From: CAIYQJ01 sp963717255
Lineage (GTDB): Bacteria; Chloroflexota; Limnocylindria; Limnocylindrales; CSP1-4
DNA length: 64,000 nucleotides
Direction of reading: 5' to 3'
NCBI GenBank assembly: GCA_963717255.1
Contig: CAVQVT010000006.1
Coordinates: 248,001-312,000 of the forward strand
Made by a program: the position numbers and the translations under genes. The notes under the pieces are model-generated. The model saw only the letters and a list, made by a program, of their open reading frames with translations, had not been told where the DNA came from and did not search any database. Shown piece after piece: positions 17,205-27,500 of the stretch. The first letter of the stretch is position 1; every line of letters begins with the position of its first letter.

Positions 17205-18160
17205 CACGCCCCGGCGCCCGGGATCGCGTAGAAGCGCGCCGGGTTGGTGACGAGGATCCTCGCGGCGTCCACGTCGCCCAGCCGGCGGCGCAGGCGGGGC
17301 GCGAACGCCGTCATCAGGTAGCGCAGTCCCGGCCCGCCGCCGTACGCGCGATGCAGCTCGCGGGTCCCGAGGTCCAGGCCGAGCATGAGCCGGTCCAGGT
17401 GACCGGCCGCGGCGACCGCCTCGATCAGGTCCAGGACGACGCTGTCGGGGTGGTACTTCGTCCGGCCGGCCGTGTCGTACTCGAGCGTCACGCCCCGGGC
17501 CGCGATCTCGACGTGGATCTCGGGGTCGGGGTTCCGGTCCATGTGCGCCAGGGCGACCCGTTCGGACGTCGCGCCGGCCGACTCGAGGAGGTCCACGATC
17601 TCGTGCGCCGCCGTGCCGATCTCGCAGTGGACCAGGATCCCCGCGCCGGTCGCGGCGCTGGAGCCGCCGATCGCCTCGAGGCGGCGCCGCTCGGCCGGGC
17701 TGACGTGGTGATAGGAGGCGCCCCCCTTGATCGCACCGGCCCGGGCCGCGTCGAGCGGCCGCGACGGATCGTCCCAGTCGGCCGGGTGCATGCCCGCAGC
17801 GAGGTCCGTGACGATGCGGTCCGCGAGGGCCTCGACGGGCAGGTCGTAGACCCAGTGGCCGGCCGGGTAGTGGGCGTCGCGGTGGTAGCCGCTCGCCGCG
17901 ATGACGGGGACACCCGTCGAGGCGGCGATCGCCCGGAGCCCCGCCGGGTCGCGGCCGAGGCCGATCGGCGTCATCTCCACGATCGTCCCGATCCCCGTCG
18001 CCTTCCCGTCGAGCACCTCGCGCGCCGACGTGTCCGCGTCCGTGAACGCCTGGCCCGGCAGCCCGGGCGAATCCACGAGCAGGTGCTCGTGGGCGTCCAC
18101 CACGCCGAGCGAGTCGGCGGGTCGGGGGCCCAGGACCGTGACGACGTGGCCGGCGATCAC
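17204..18160 (-). CDS. Phosphotriesterase-family metal-dependent hydrolase
   Basis: A 318-residue amidohydrolase-superfamily protein. DAHEHLL gives the first HxH metal pair, IKGGAS supplies the bridging lysine (carboxylated in the family), HCEIGTAAHE and ALAHMDRNPD give the two further histidines, and MLGLDLG carries the final Asp. The family covers phosphotriesterases, sugar-acid lactonases and N-acyl hydrolases; the operon with two oxidoreductases favours a lactonase or amidase over an organophosphate hydrolase. It is the first gene of the minus-strand operon and is preceded by a possible promoter. Confidence 0.84.
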   Translation of the reverse strand: MIAGHVVTVLGPRPADSLGVVDAHEHLLVDSPGLPGQAFTDADTSAREVLDGKATGIGTIVEMTPIGLGRDPAGLRAIAASTGVPVIAASGYHRDAHYPAGHWVYDLPVEALADRIVTDLAAGMHPADWDDPSRPLDAARAGAIKGGASYHHVSPAERRRLEAIGGSSAATGAGILVHCEIGTAAHEIVDLLESAGATSERVALAHMDRNPDPEIHVEIAARGVTLEYDTAGRTKYHPDSVVLDLIEAVAAAGHLDRLMLGLDLGTRELHRAYGGGPGLRYLMTAFAPRLRRRLGDVDAARILVTNPARFYAIPGAGA

Positions 18161-18204
18161 CGCTCCTCCACGGGACGGCCGCGGCGTGCGCCGGGCTCGG
18201 GCCC

Positions 18205-18210
18205 AGTGTA
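18205..18210 (-). promoter_or_regulatory. Possible -10 box for the phosphotriesterase operon
   Basis: TACACT on the minus strand, about 45 bases upstream of the first operon start. No convincing -35 box was found, so this is tentative. Confidence 0.3.
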
Positions 18211-18304
18211 TCGAGACCGGCGTCGTCGTTCGGGAGGCGCGGCCGCCCGGCCGGCGACAGGATGGCGATGGCCGGCGGCCCGCGCCGGCCGCCGTCGGCG
18301 TGCG

Positions 18305-19891
18305 TCAGGCCTCGACGCCTTCCAGGTCTCCCCACCCCACCGTGTCGCCCCGCTGTGCGTCATCGTCGGCGTGACCGGACATGGCCGACTCCGCCTCCCG
18401 ACCGTCCACGAGACCCCTCGCGCCAGCCTCCGGCGAGATCGGTGCCGTCGCGTCGATCACCCCCGGCCCCGCCAGCTCCGCGAGGACCGCAGCAAGGGCT
18501 GGCCCGAGCGCGTCCTCGCTGGACGACTCGGACGCGCCGGAGAGGTTGACGGTCGCAGTGATGGGACCGGTCGACGCCGTCGCGGTGAGCGGCGACCCCG
18601 AGGGCGCGCGGCGTCGCCGCTTGGGGATGGCCGCGGTCCCCCCAGCTCGGAGGACGTGCGCGGGACCTGCCCCCACCTCCCACGTGAGCATGCCATCCGT
18701 CGCGTGGTACGCGACCAGGCCGACCTCCAGGAACCGACGAAGCGTCCGCTCCGGGTCTGGCGGCGTGAGCGAGGCACGCACCTCCGCGGTCAGGCCCTGG
18801 AGCACGTCCGCGGGGTCGCTGCTCTCCGCCAGCAGCCGGTCCACGAGCGACCCCACCGCCTTCTTCACCGGCTCGAAGATGCTGACGACGACCAACGTCG
18901 AGATGACGAAGGACAGCTCGGATCCCGGACCCATCACGCCCTCGAAGAGCTGCTTCGTGATGCCGATGACCGCGGCCGATGCGCCGGCGAGCAGGGCCGT
19001 CACGAGGCCGTACACGACCGCGCGGTTGATGATGGTGTCGATCTCGTACAGGCGGTAGCGGAGGACCGAGGTCCCCACGGCGAGCGGCACGCAGGGGAAC
19101 GCGACGATCGCGCCGAGCCAGACGAGGCCGCTCTCGCCGAGCGCCGGGAATGCCGCCCCGAGGGTGAATCCGCCGACGACCGCGACGACCACGAACGCGA
19201 TCGACGCCGTGATCCAACGGAGCTGTTGCCGCTCGACGCCGGCGGCGCGCCGATACCGGACGAACAGCGAAACGGCGGCCGCCACCATGATGCCGGCGAT
19301 CGGGAGGATGGCCGTGTCGCTCGTCAGGACCTGCCACAGCGGGAGGTCCGGCAGGATCGCGGCCGGGTTGCGGACGGCGACGGGCGCGTCCGCTCCCCAC
19401 AGGTTGGCGGTGATGGTCGGCATGAACGGATAGAGCGCGACGAGGGCCGCTCCGACTCCGAGAGCGGCTCGCGCGACCCGACCCCATCGCCCTGCCGGCA
19501 GCCGTCCAGATGGGAAGACGCTTGCCAGGACGGCGAAGAGGAGGAAGATCAACGGGCCCGCAAGTGCTCCGACGACGACGAGTGCCGCGCTCGCCGGACC
19601 GACGGCGCCGGCGGTGAACTGCTCCGGCGTCTCGTCGACGGCTACGGTGACGAGGATGAAGAGCCAACCGAGAGTGAGGAGCAGCCATCCGATCGACGTG
19701 CGCGGCCGTCGGATGACGAGAAGCGCTCCCACCGCGCCATACGGGATGAACCACAGCAGCGAGAACCCGCCGGGGATCGCCGCGACGATGCCGGCGACGA
19801 CCACCACGGCGACGACAAGCCGCGCGACCATCGGGAGCTCGCGCTCGGGCGCACGCACCGGCCCGATCCCTGCTCCCTCCGCCTCAGCCAC
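18305..19891 (-). CDS. Polytopic membrane protein resembling histidine-kinase sensor half without a kinase
   Basis: About 528 residues with roughly ten membrane segments in the first 320. The sequence LRYRLYEIDTIINRAVVYG is the conserved linker found in many NarL-type sensor kinases of Chloroflexota and Actinobacteriota, but no HisKA or HATPase motifs follow. Instead there is a soluble part with a short GAF-remnant-like stretch (LRRFLEVGLVAYHATDGMLTW) and an acidic tail. GTG at 19891 is used; an in-frame ATG at 19831 (508 residues) is an alternative. It may be a decoupled sensor or a degenerated kinase. No response regulator gene is adjacent. Confidence 0.7.
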   Translation of the reverse strand: MAEAEGAGIGPVRAPERELPMVARLVVAVVVVAGIVAAIPGGFSLLWFIPYGAVGALLVIRRPRTSIGWLLLTLGWLFILVTVAVDETPEQFTAGAVGPASAALVVVGALAGPLIFLLFAVLASVFPSGRLPAGRWGRVARAALGVGAALVALYPFMPTITANLWGADAPVAVRNPAAILPDLPLWQVLTSDTAILPIAGIMVAAAVSLFVRYRRAAGVERQQLRWITASIAFVVVAVVGGFTLGAAFPALGESGLVWLGAIVAFPCVPLAVGTSVLRYRLYEIDTIINRAVVYGLVTALLAGASAAVIGITKQLFEGVMGPGSELSFVISTLVVVSIFEPVKKAVGSLVDRLLAESSDPADVLQGLTAEVRASLTPPDPERTLRRFLEVGLVAYHATDGMLTWEVGAGPAHVLRAGGTAAIPKRRRRAPSGSPLTATASTGPITATVNLSGASESSSEDALGPALAAVLAELAGPGVIDATAPISPEAGARGLVDGREAESAMSGHADDDAQRGDTVGWGDLEGVEA

Positions 19892-19935
19892 CCGACGAAC
19901 GATAGCGGGCGACGCAAGACGGGCCCTTCGTCGTG

Positions 19936-20244
19936 CTACTCCTCGGCGGCGAAGAGCCGCGCCCAGCCGTCGTACGGCGTGAGGCCGTACACGTCGAAGC
20001 TGAGCATGCCCGCCCGCACGAACGGGAGCGAGCCGAGGGCGTCGCGGGCGGCGGCCTCGTCCGGGGCCTCGAGGATCATGACCGACCGGTGGACGTCGGC
20101 CCGGAAGCTGATCTCGCGGATGATGCCCGCCTGGTAGAGCGCCCACGAGCGGCGGGCCTCCGCGCGGCCGAGCGCGGCCGCGTCCTCTCGAGTCATGCCG
20201 GGGAAGGTGACGTCGACCTCGGAGCCGAGTGCAAGGAAGCGCAT
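19936..20244 (-). CDS. YciI-like / muconolactone isomerase-fold small protein
   Basis: A 102-residue protein with a ferredoxin-like dimeric alpha/beta-barrel pattern. It has EARRSWALYQAGIIREISFR, then VMILEAPDEAAARDALGSLP and FDVYGLTPYDGWARLF. YciI proteins are small, often of unknown function, and some are isomerases or stress proteins. It lies 28 bases downstream of the ABC-2 permease on the same strand and may be co-transcribed with the exporter genes. Confidence 0.75.
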   Translation of the reverse strand: MRFLALGSEVDVTFPGMTREDAAALGRAEARRSWALYQAGIIREISFRADVHRSVMILEAPDEAAARDALGSLPFVRAGMLSFDVYGLTPYDGWARLFAAEE

Positions 20245-20272
20245 GGCGTCGATGGTACCCGTGCCGGGGACG

Positions 20273-21085
20273 TCAGCGGCGGCGGCGGTACGTCCGGATC
20301 GCGAGGGGAGCGAAGACCGCGACGAGGCCGACGATCCACGCCGCCGCCGACAGCACCAGTCCGGTGTCCGCGATCCCGAGGAACAGCGCGCGGGACGCGT
20401 TCACGACGACGGTGACGGGGTTCGCCTCCGCGATCGGCTGGAGCCACTCCGGCATCGTCGCGACGGGCACGAAGGCCGACGACACGAACGTCAGCGGAAA
20501 GATCGGGATGAAGATCGCTCCCTGGGCCGCGGCCGCGGTCTTCGCGCGGAGGCCGATGTTCGCCGAGAGCCAGCTGATCGCGTAACCGAACAGCACGATG
20601 AGCATCAGCGCGAGGCCGATCTCCGCAGGGGAACCGGTGGGCCGGAACCCGATCGCGAACCCGACGACCGTCATGATCGTGACCGTGTAGATATTCCGCA
20701 GAAGGTCCGCGAAGGTCCGGCCGATGAGGACCGCCGACGGCGCCATCGGGAGGGAGCGGAAGCGGTCGATGACGCCCTTCTGGAGGTCCTCCGCGAGGCC
20801 GACCGCCGTGTTCGTGCCGCCGAAGACGACCGTCTGCACGAAGATCCCGGGCATGAGGAACGTGATGTACGAGCCGCCCGGGACGTCGATCGCGCCGCCG
20901 AAGACGAACGCGAAGAGCAGCACGAACATGATCGGCGTGATGGTGTCGATCACGAGCAGCTGCGGGTTCCGGACGACCCCGAGCATGTTCCGCCACGCGA
21001 TACTCACGGAGTCGGTGAGGATCCACGCGGGTCTGCGCCGCATGGCCGGGGTGCGGGCCGCGTGGGCTCCGGCGGCGGCGCTCAC
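20273..21085 (-). CDS. ABC-2 type multidrug exporter permease (DrrB-like)
   Basis: A 270-residue membrane protein with six predicted segments. LRNPQ-type sequence (VVRNPQLLVIDTITPIMFVL), the central GVIDRFRSLPMAPSAVL and the last-loop EANPVTVVVNASRALFLG match the daunorubicin-resistance DrrB and related permeases. The start overlaps the ATPase stop by four bases, so the two form one exporter. The substrate is unknown: an antibiotic-like compound, lipid or polysaccharide are all possible for this family. Confidence 0.88.
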   Translation of the reverse strand: MSAAAGAHAARTPAMRRRPAWILTDSVSIAWRNMLGVVRNPQLLVIDTITPIMFVLLFAFVFGGAIDVPGGSYITFLMPGIFVQTVVFGGTNTAVGLAEDLQKGVIDRFRSLPMAPSAVLIGRTFADLLRNIYTVTIMTVVGFAIGFRPTGSPAEIGLALMLIVLFGYAISWLSANIGLRAKTAAAAQGAIFIPIFPLTFVSSAFVPVATMPEWLQPIAEANPVTVVVNASRALFLGIADTGLVLSAAAWIVGLVAVFAPLAIRTYRRRR

Positions 21086-22104
21086 GATGCGGCCTCCTCG
21101 GTGGTCCGCCGGCGGCCGAACCGCCGACGCGACCGGGCGGGCTCCGGGGCGACGGTGGCCTCCTCCGCGGTCCGGCCGGTCAGGGAGAGGAAGACGTCGT
21201 CGAGGCTCGGCCGGTGGAGCGAGAGCTCGGCGACCTCGAGGCCGGCCCCGTCGATCCGCCGCACGACCTCGGCGAGGATCCCAGCGCCGTGATGGACGGG
21301 GATGGAGATCCGGCCATCGGACGAGTCGGCGCGCGGTGCAGTGGCGGCGAGGTCGCGAAGCAGCGCGAGGGCCTCGTCCGTCCGGGAGGCGTCGGCGACA
21401 CGGAGGTCCACGACGTCCTCCCCCAGGCGGTCCTTCAGCTCGGTCGAGGTGCCCTCCGCGATGACGCGGCCGCCGTCGATCACGGCGACCCGATCGGCGA
21501 GGCGATCGGCCTCCTCGAGGTACTGCGTCGTCAGCAGGATGGTCGTGCCGTCGCGACGGAGCCCTTCGACGACCTCCCAGAGCGCGATGCGCGAGGCCGG
21601 GTCAAGGCCGCTGGTCGGCTCGTCGAGGAAGAGGACGGAGGGCCGGCCGACGAGCGACGCAGCGAGATCCAGGCGTCGGCGCATGCCCCCCGAGTAGGTG
21701 CGAGCCGGGCGCCCGCCGGCATCCGAGAGGTCGAACGAGGAGAGGAGCTCGTCGGCCCGGGCACGTGCGTCCCGGCGGCCGACGTGGAGCAGGCGGCCGA
21801 CGAGCTCGAGGTTCTCTCGGCCGGTGAGGTTCTCGTCCACGGCCGCGTACTGGCCGGTGAGACCGATCGACGCGCGGACGGCATCCGGCTCACGGACCAC
21901 GTCGAAGCCGGCGACCTTCGCGCGACCCGCGTCCGGCATGAGGAGCGTCGCGAGGATCCGGACGGCCGTCGTCTTCCCGGCCCCGTTCGGGCCCAGGAGG
22001 CCGAGGAGTGAACCCTCTGCGATCTCGAGGTCCACGCCCGCAAGGGCACGGATCTCGCCGTAGGACTTCTCGAGGCCCTCGGCGTAGACGGCGGTGGTTG
22101 ACAT
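21082..22104 (-). CDS. ABC exporter ATP-binding protein (DrrA-like)
   Basis: A 340-residue ATPase. Walker A is GPNGAGKTT, the signature is YSGGMRRRLDLA, Walker B is VLFLDEPTSGLD, and TTQYLEEADRLADRVAVI contains the switch region typical of DrrA. The C-terminal extension ends with LDDVFLSLTGRTAEE, the DrrA hallmark, followed by a basic tail. It energises the neighbouring ABC-2 permease. Short tandem repeats lie just upstream of the gene and could be regulator sites. Confidence 0.9.
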   Translation of the reverse strand: MSTTAVYAEGLEKSYGEIRALAGVDLEIAEGSLLGLLGPNGAGKTTAVRILATLLMPDAGRAKVAGFDVVREPDAVRASIGLTGQYAAVDENLTGRENLELVGRLLHVGRRDARARADELLSSFDLSDAGGRPARTYSGGMRRRLDLAASLVGRPSVLFLDEPTSGLDPASRIALWEVVEGLRRDGTTILLTTQYLEEADRLADRVAVIDGGRVIAEGTSTELKDRLGEDVVDLRVADASRTDEALALLRDLAATAPRADSSDGRISIPVHHGAGILAEVVRRIDGAGLEVAELSLHRPSLDDVFLSLTGRTAEEATVAPEPARSRRRFGRRRTTEEAAS

Positions 22105-22186
22105 GCTCGAGGGTGCCTCCCGGCGATGCTGGATCTCGACGGGCCGCCACGAGGAGGTCCCGCATTACGCTTGTTCGCGATCGGAG

Positions 22187-22237
22187 CCACGGCGGATTGC
22201 GGACCACGGCGGATCGCGGACCACGGCGGATCGCCGG
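22187..22237. repeat. Three 17-bp tandem repeats upstream of the exporter operon
   Basis: Units start at 22187, 22204 and 22221; the shared core is CCACGGCGGATCGCGGA with a few changes. They lie about 85-130 bases upstream of the DrrA-like start. They could be iterated regulator sites or a slippage expansion. Confidence 0.6.
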
Positions 22238-22279
22238 CCGCCGCGCATCGCGGACGCCGTGACGGCGGCCCGCGACCGG

Positions 22280-22477
22280 CTACATCTCGGGGACGTACGC
22301 CGGGTCGAGGTACTTCTCCGGGTCGTCGCCGAACTCGAGGAGGCAGCCCTTCCCGCAGAACACGTACTCGCTGCCCTCGTAGACGGTCGCCAGGCCCTTC
22401 GCCCGGGCCTGCTCCACGTCGGGCGTCATCCCGCACACGGGGTCTTCGTTCGGGGCGATCTCGCGTCGGTCGGTCAT
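22280..22477 (-). CDS. YHS-domain small protein
   Basis: A 65-residue protein. The YHS hallmark DPVCGM lies near the N-terminus, followed by YEGSEYVFCGKGCLLEFGDD and KYLDP. YHS domains bind metal or act as metallochaperone-like modules in copper and haem contexts. ATG at 22477 is chosen because GGGAG sits just upstream; a longer frame to 22564 is rich in Arg and Pro and unlikely. No metal transporter is adjacent. Confidence 0.82.
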   Translation of the reverse strand: MTDRREIAPNEDPVCGMTPDVEQARAKGLATVYEGSEYVFCGKGCLLEFGDDPEKYLDPAYVPEM

Positions 22478-22571
22478 CGTCGGTCTCCCTTGCTGGGTCC
22501 GTGGTACCCGCGGAGGGTACGCGCTCGTCCTCCGACGTGCCCGAGGAACCCTGGTCGCCGTCACCCTGCGG

Positions 22572-24293
22572 TCAGGGCGTGTCGTGCCGGCCCTGCGCCC
22601 GCAGCTTGGCCCAGGTGTCCTTCAGGGTGAGCGTCCGGTTGAAGACCGGCCGGCCGGGCGCCGAGTCGGGGTCGGGCGTGAAGTAGCCGAGGCGCTCGAA
22701 CTGGACCGTCTCGCCGACCGGCAGCTCCGTGAGGATCGGCTCCACGAGGGCGCCCGGGAGCACCAGCTCGGAGTCGGGGTTCACGTCTGCGAACAGGTCG
22801 CCGTCCGCCCCGGGATCCGGCCGGGAGAAGAGATGGTCGTACAGACGCACCTCGGCGGGCACCGCGTGCGCGGCCGACAGCCAGTGCAGGGTCGCCTTCG
22901 GGCGGCGGCCGTCCGGCGAGTCGCCGCCCCGCGTGGCCGGGTCGTGCGTGCAGCGCAGCTCCACGACCTCGCCGGCCTCGTCCTTCACCACCTCCCGGCA
23001 CGTGATGAAGTACGCGGACCGCAACCGCACCTCGCGGCCGGGGGCGAGGCGGAAGAACTTCGCGGGCGGCTCCTCCATGAAGTCCTCGCGCTCGATCCAG
23101 AGCTCGCGCGTGAACGGGACCGTCCGCGTACCGGCGGACGCATCCTCCGGGTTGTTGACGACGTCCATCTCCTCGACCCGGCCGTCCGGGTAGTCCTCGA
23201 TGACGACCTTCAGGGGGTCCAGGACGGCGAAGCGGCGGGGGGCCGTGCGGTTCAGGACGTCGCGCACGGCGTGCTCGAGCATCCCGACGTCCACGACGCT
23301 GTCGTTCTTCGCCACGCCGATCATCGCGGCGAAGTCGCGGATCCCCTCGGCGGGGAAGCCGCGCCGGCGGAGCGCGGAGATGGTGGGCATCCGGGGGTCG
23401 TCCCACCCGCGGACGTGCCCCTCGCTCACCAGGCGCAGGAGCACTCGCTTGGAGAGCACCGTGTACGTGAGGTTGAGGCGGGCGAACTCGTACTGTCGCG
23501 GGCGCGACGGCACCGGCAGGTTCTCGATCAGCCAGTCGTAGAGGGGGCGGTGGACCTCGAACTCGAGCGTGCAGATCGAGTGCGTGATCCCCTCGATGGC
23601 GTCGGACTGCCCGTGAGCGAAGTCGTAGGTCGGGTAGATGCACCATGCGTCGCCCGTGCGCGGGTGGGCGGCGTGGACGACCCGGTAGAGGACGGGGTCG
23701 CGCAGGTTCATGTTCGGCGAGGCCATGTCGATCTTCGCCCGGAGCACGCGAGCCCCGTTCGGGAACTCGCCCGCGCGCATGCGCGCGAGCAGATCGACGT
23801 TCTCATCGACCGGTCGGTCGCGCCACGGGCTGTTCCGGCCGGGCTCTGTCAATGTGCCGCGATGCTCGCGGACCTCGTCCGCCGAGAGCTCGTCCACGTA
23901 GGCCTTGCCGGCCCGGGCGAGGTCGACCGCCCATGCGTACAGCTGCTCGAAGTAGTCGGACGCGAAGTAGAGGTGCTCGCCCCAGTCGAACCCGAGCCAG
24001 CGGACGTCGGCCTCGATCGCGTCGATGTACTCCTGTTCCTCCTTCACGGGGTTCGTGTCGTCGAACCGGAGGTGGCAGCGGCCCCCGAACTCCTGCGCGA
24101 TCCCGAAGTTCAGGCAGATCGACTTCGCGTGGCCGATGTGGAGGTAGCCGTTGGGCTCCGGCGGGAAGCGCGTCACGACCGTGTCGGCCCGGCCGGCCCG
24201 CAGGTCGGCGGCGACGATCTCGCGGATGAAGTCGCCTCGCTCGGGCGAGGCGGAGGGCTCGATGGTCACGGGACTTCTGGGCTCGGGGCCCAT
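22572..24293 (-). CDS. glnS: Glutaminyl-tRNA synthetase
   Basis: A 573-residue class I synthetase. FPPEPNGYLHIGHAKSICLN carries the HIGH motif with the PPEPNGYLHIGHAK form typical of GlnRS. YTVLSKRVLLRLV is the KMSKS equivalent, and the two beta-barrel anticodon-binding domains follow (GEVVELRCTHDPATR; PDSAPGRPVFNRTLTLKD). The length agrees with the family. ATG at 24293 was chosen over an upstream frame because the protein family begins a few residues before this region. It charges tRNA-Gln directly, so amidotransferase-made Gln-tRNA is not the only route. The intact tRNA-Gln of this window lies 13 kb away. Confidence 0.93.
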   Translation of the reverse strand: MGPEPRSPVTIEPSASPERGDFIREIVAADLRAGRADTVVTRFPPEPNGYLHIGHAKSICLNFGIAQEFGGRCHLRFDDTNPVKEEQEYIDAIEADVRWLGFDWGEHLYFASDYFEQLYAWAVDLARAGKAYVDELSADEVREHRGTLTEPGRNSPWRDRPVDENVDLLARMRAGEFPNGARVLRAKIDMASPNMNLRDPVLYRVVHAAHPRTGDAWCIYPTYDFAHGQSDAIEGITHSICTLEFEVHRPLYDWLIENLPVPSRPRQYEFARLNLTYTVLSKRVLLRLVSEGHVRGWDDPRMPTISALRRRGFPAEGIRDFAAMIGVAKNDSVVDVGMLEHAVRDVLNRTAPRRFAVLDPLKVVIEDYPDGRVEEMDVVNNPEDASAGTRTVPFTRELWIEREDFMEEPPAKFFRLAPGREVRLRSAYFITCREVVKDEAGEVVELRCTHDPATRGGDSPDGRRPKATLHWLSAAHAVPAEVRLYDHLFSRPDPGADGDLFADVNPDSELVLPGALVEPILTELPVGETVQFERLGYFTPDPDSAPGRPVFNRTLTLKDTWAKLRAQGRHDTP

Positions 24294-24421
24294 GGCGCGT
24301 CCGCCGCCGGCCGACGGAGCTCGTGGGGAGCCCACCTTACCCGATGGCGCGAGTGAGCGGCACCTTCGAACCAGAGGCATCCGCGACCGGTACCCCCGTA
24401 TCGGTCCATTCGGCAGGCGCA

Positions 24422-24440
24422 GCGACCCGTGTCGGGTCGC
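24422..24440. promoter_or_regulatory. Inverted repeat in the glnS / nucleotidase divergent region
   Basis: GCGACCC and GGGTCGC arms (7 bp, perfect) surround a 5-base loop. The site lies 91 bases upstream of the nucleotidase start and 129 bases from the glnS start. A regulator site or leader hairpin is possible. Confidence 0.35.
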
Positions 24441-24530
24441 TACCGTGGCATCGCCGGCCCCGAGGAGGCGATCACGGGCAGGCCGGACCGCGTCCCACTG
24501 TGTGTGCCCATTCATCGTGGAGGTTTCCCT

Positions 24531-27500
24531 GTGAGACGTGCGCGATCCCTTGTCCTGCTGGCGGTCGTCCCGCTCCTCGCGTCACTCCTTGCGGCCCCGG
24601 CGGCGGCCGCGCCGGCGGCGCCGGTGACGTTCACGATCCTCCATACCAACGACTTCCACGGCCAGCTCGAGGCCTCGGGCAGCAACCCGGGTGCCGCCAA
24701 GCTCGCCACCGTGATCAACGGCATCCGCACGACCAACACGGGCCTGGGCCAGGCCACCCTCCTCGTGGACGGGGGCGACGAGATGCAGGGCTCCCTGCTC
24801 TCGAACCTCGGCGACGGGACCGCGACCGGCAAGGGCGCCCCGACGATCGGGACGTTCAACGCCATGGGCTACGACGTCGCGACGTTCGGCAACCACGAGT
24901 TCGACTGGGGCCAGCCCAACCTCCAGAACCGGACGAACGAGGCGACCTACCCGTTCGTGACGGCGAACATCGTCGTGAACGACACGGGCGACTGCGCCAC
25001 CGCCGGCTGGACGAAGCCCGCGTTCGCCGACGATCCGTACACCATCAAGACGATCGGGACCGCGCCCAACCAGGTGAAGGTCGCGTTCATCGGCGTGACG
25101 ACGACGGAGACCCCCACGATCACCGTCGCGACCTCGACGGCGGGCCTCTGCTTCAAGGACCCGGCCGACTCGATCGTCCACCACTACGGCGCGATGAAGG
25201 CGGCGGGGGCGGATGTCGTCGTCGTGGTCAGCCACCTCGGCTTCTCCGACGGCGGTTACGGCTATGGCATCCCCGTCTACGGTGACGGGTCGCTGGCGAC
25301 GAAGCTGAACGCGGCCGGCGCGCACGCCGACCTCATCATCGGCGGCCACAGCCACACGAACATGGCTCCGCCGGCCACGGTGGTGGGCGGCACCACGATC
25401 GTCCACGCCTACTACAACGGCCGGAACCTCGGCCGCGCCGACGTCACGGTCTCCACCACCGGTGCCGTCTCCGTCGCCTGGTCGCGCCAGGCGGGCGCCG
25501 ACATCACCGGCGCCGCGGCCGACCCCACGATCGCCGGCGTGATCAGCGGCTACGCGACCAACCCCGCGTATCTCGCGCTCGTCAACCAGCCGATCGGCTA
25601 CAGCCAGGTCGACCTGCCTCGCGGCGACGGCGTCACCGGCAACGGCAACGTCGACAACATGATGGGCACGTTCATCGACGACGCGATCTACAAGTACCTG
25701 AACACCGACGGCGTGCCCGCGAACGACGTCGACCTGTTCTTCAACAACGCCGGCGGGATCCGGGCCGACTGGTGCTGGAATGGGACAACCTGGGTCAACA
25801 CCGGATGCGCCGCAGGCGTCCATGCGGCCGGCCTCCTGACGTACGGGAACATGTTCACCGTCCTGCCGTTCGGCAACGCGACGGTGGTCGGGGACATGAC
25901 CGGCGCGCGGATCCTCGAGGTCTTGAACTACGGTCCCAATGTCGCCGGCGTCATCCAGCCGGCTGGGCTCAAGTACAGGTACTTCAAGTACACGGACGCC
26001 AGCCCGGGTCCGCAGCCCTGGGCCTGGGGGGCGTATGACGTCACCGTCTACAACAAGGCGACGAACGCCTGGGAGCCGCTCGACCTGAAGAAGACCTATC
26101 GGGTCGGCACCAACGAGTTCCTCGCACCGGCCGGCGGCGACGGGTACGGCGGCTTCAAGTACATGACGAACATCAGCTACTGGGGCGACATGCTCAACGC
26201 GGTCAACGCGTACGTGTCGGCCAACCACGGGACGCCTGCCACCGCCTACAAGGGGCCCAACGGCGACGGCACGCTCGACGGCCGGATCCTCCGCGACGGA
26301 TCGAACGCCGGCGGCTCCATCGTCCCAGTCACGATCCTCCACCACAACGACTCGCACGGGAACCTCGCCAAGGGCTCGTTCGTGGGCTACACGCAGCTGG
26401 CGACCCTCATCAAGCAGGAGAAGCTCCACAACCCGACCCGCACGATCCTGCTGAGCGGCGGCGACAGCATCCAGGGCGACGCGATGTCCTACTACTTCAA
26501 GTCCGCGCCGCTCGGGTACGCCGCCGATGGCACGCCGCTGCCGGCCGGGCTGCAGATGCAGCCGCTCATCAAGCTGTTCAACGCGATGGGCTACGCCGGG
26601 ATGACGCTCGGCAACCACGAGTTCAACTTCGGCAGCGACATCTTCAAGGCGATCTTCGGGCAGGCGACGTTCCCGATCCTCGGTGCCAACGTCTCCGACA
26701 CCGGCGCCTACGGGCTCTCGGTCGCACAGGGCGGGCAGGGCGTCAAGCCGTACGTCGAAGAGGTCGTCGGCGCCGAGGGCATCAAGGTCGCCATCCTCGG
26801 CATCACGAACCACCGCGTCCCCAACTACGAGCTGCCGAGCAACATCGTCGGCCTTACCTTCGGCGACCCGATCGCGAAGGCGCAGGAGCTCGCCGCCATC
26901 GAGGCGCCGGTCACCGACGCCGTCGTCGCGCTCACCCACATCGGCTTCACGGAGAACCCGTCGAGCGTCGAGATCGACTCGAACGTCGACACGAACCTCG
27001 CCGCGATGACGAACGGGATCGACGCGATCGTCGGCGCTCACAGCCACACGAACCCGGCGACGGGCTTCGGCGAGTACAAGTACCTGCCGACGATCGTCTC
27101 CGCGCCGAACGGCGCACCGGTCGTCATCAGCCAGGCGTACCGCTACAACAACACGCTCGGCGAGATCGTCCTCGGCATGCGGGCCAAGGCCGGCGGCGGC
27201 TACGAGGTCGTGAGCAACACCGGGCGGTACCTGTCGGTCGCGATGGGCACGCTCGAGGATCCCGCCACCAAGGCGATCATCGATCCCTACGTGGCCGCCC
27301 TCAACGCGTACAACAGCAAGGTCCTCGGCCAGACCACCGTGCCGATCGACACGATGGCGGCGTTCACACAGGAGACCAACGGCGCGAACCTCCAGGCGGA
27401 CGCCTCGGTCTACGAGCTCAACGCGCACGGGATCCAGCCCGACGTCCACCTGTCCGGCGCGATGACGAACAAGCTCATCGCGACCACCGCGACGCCGGCG

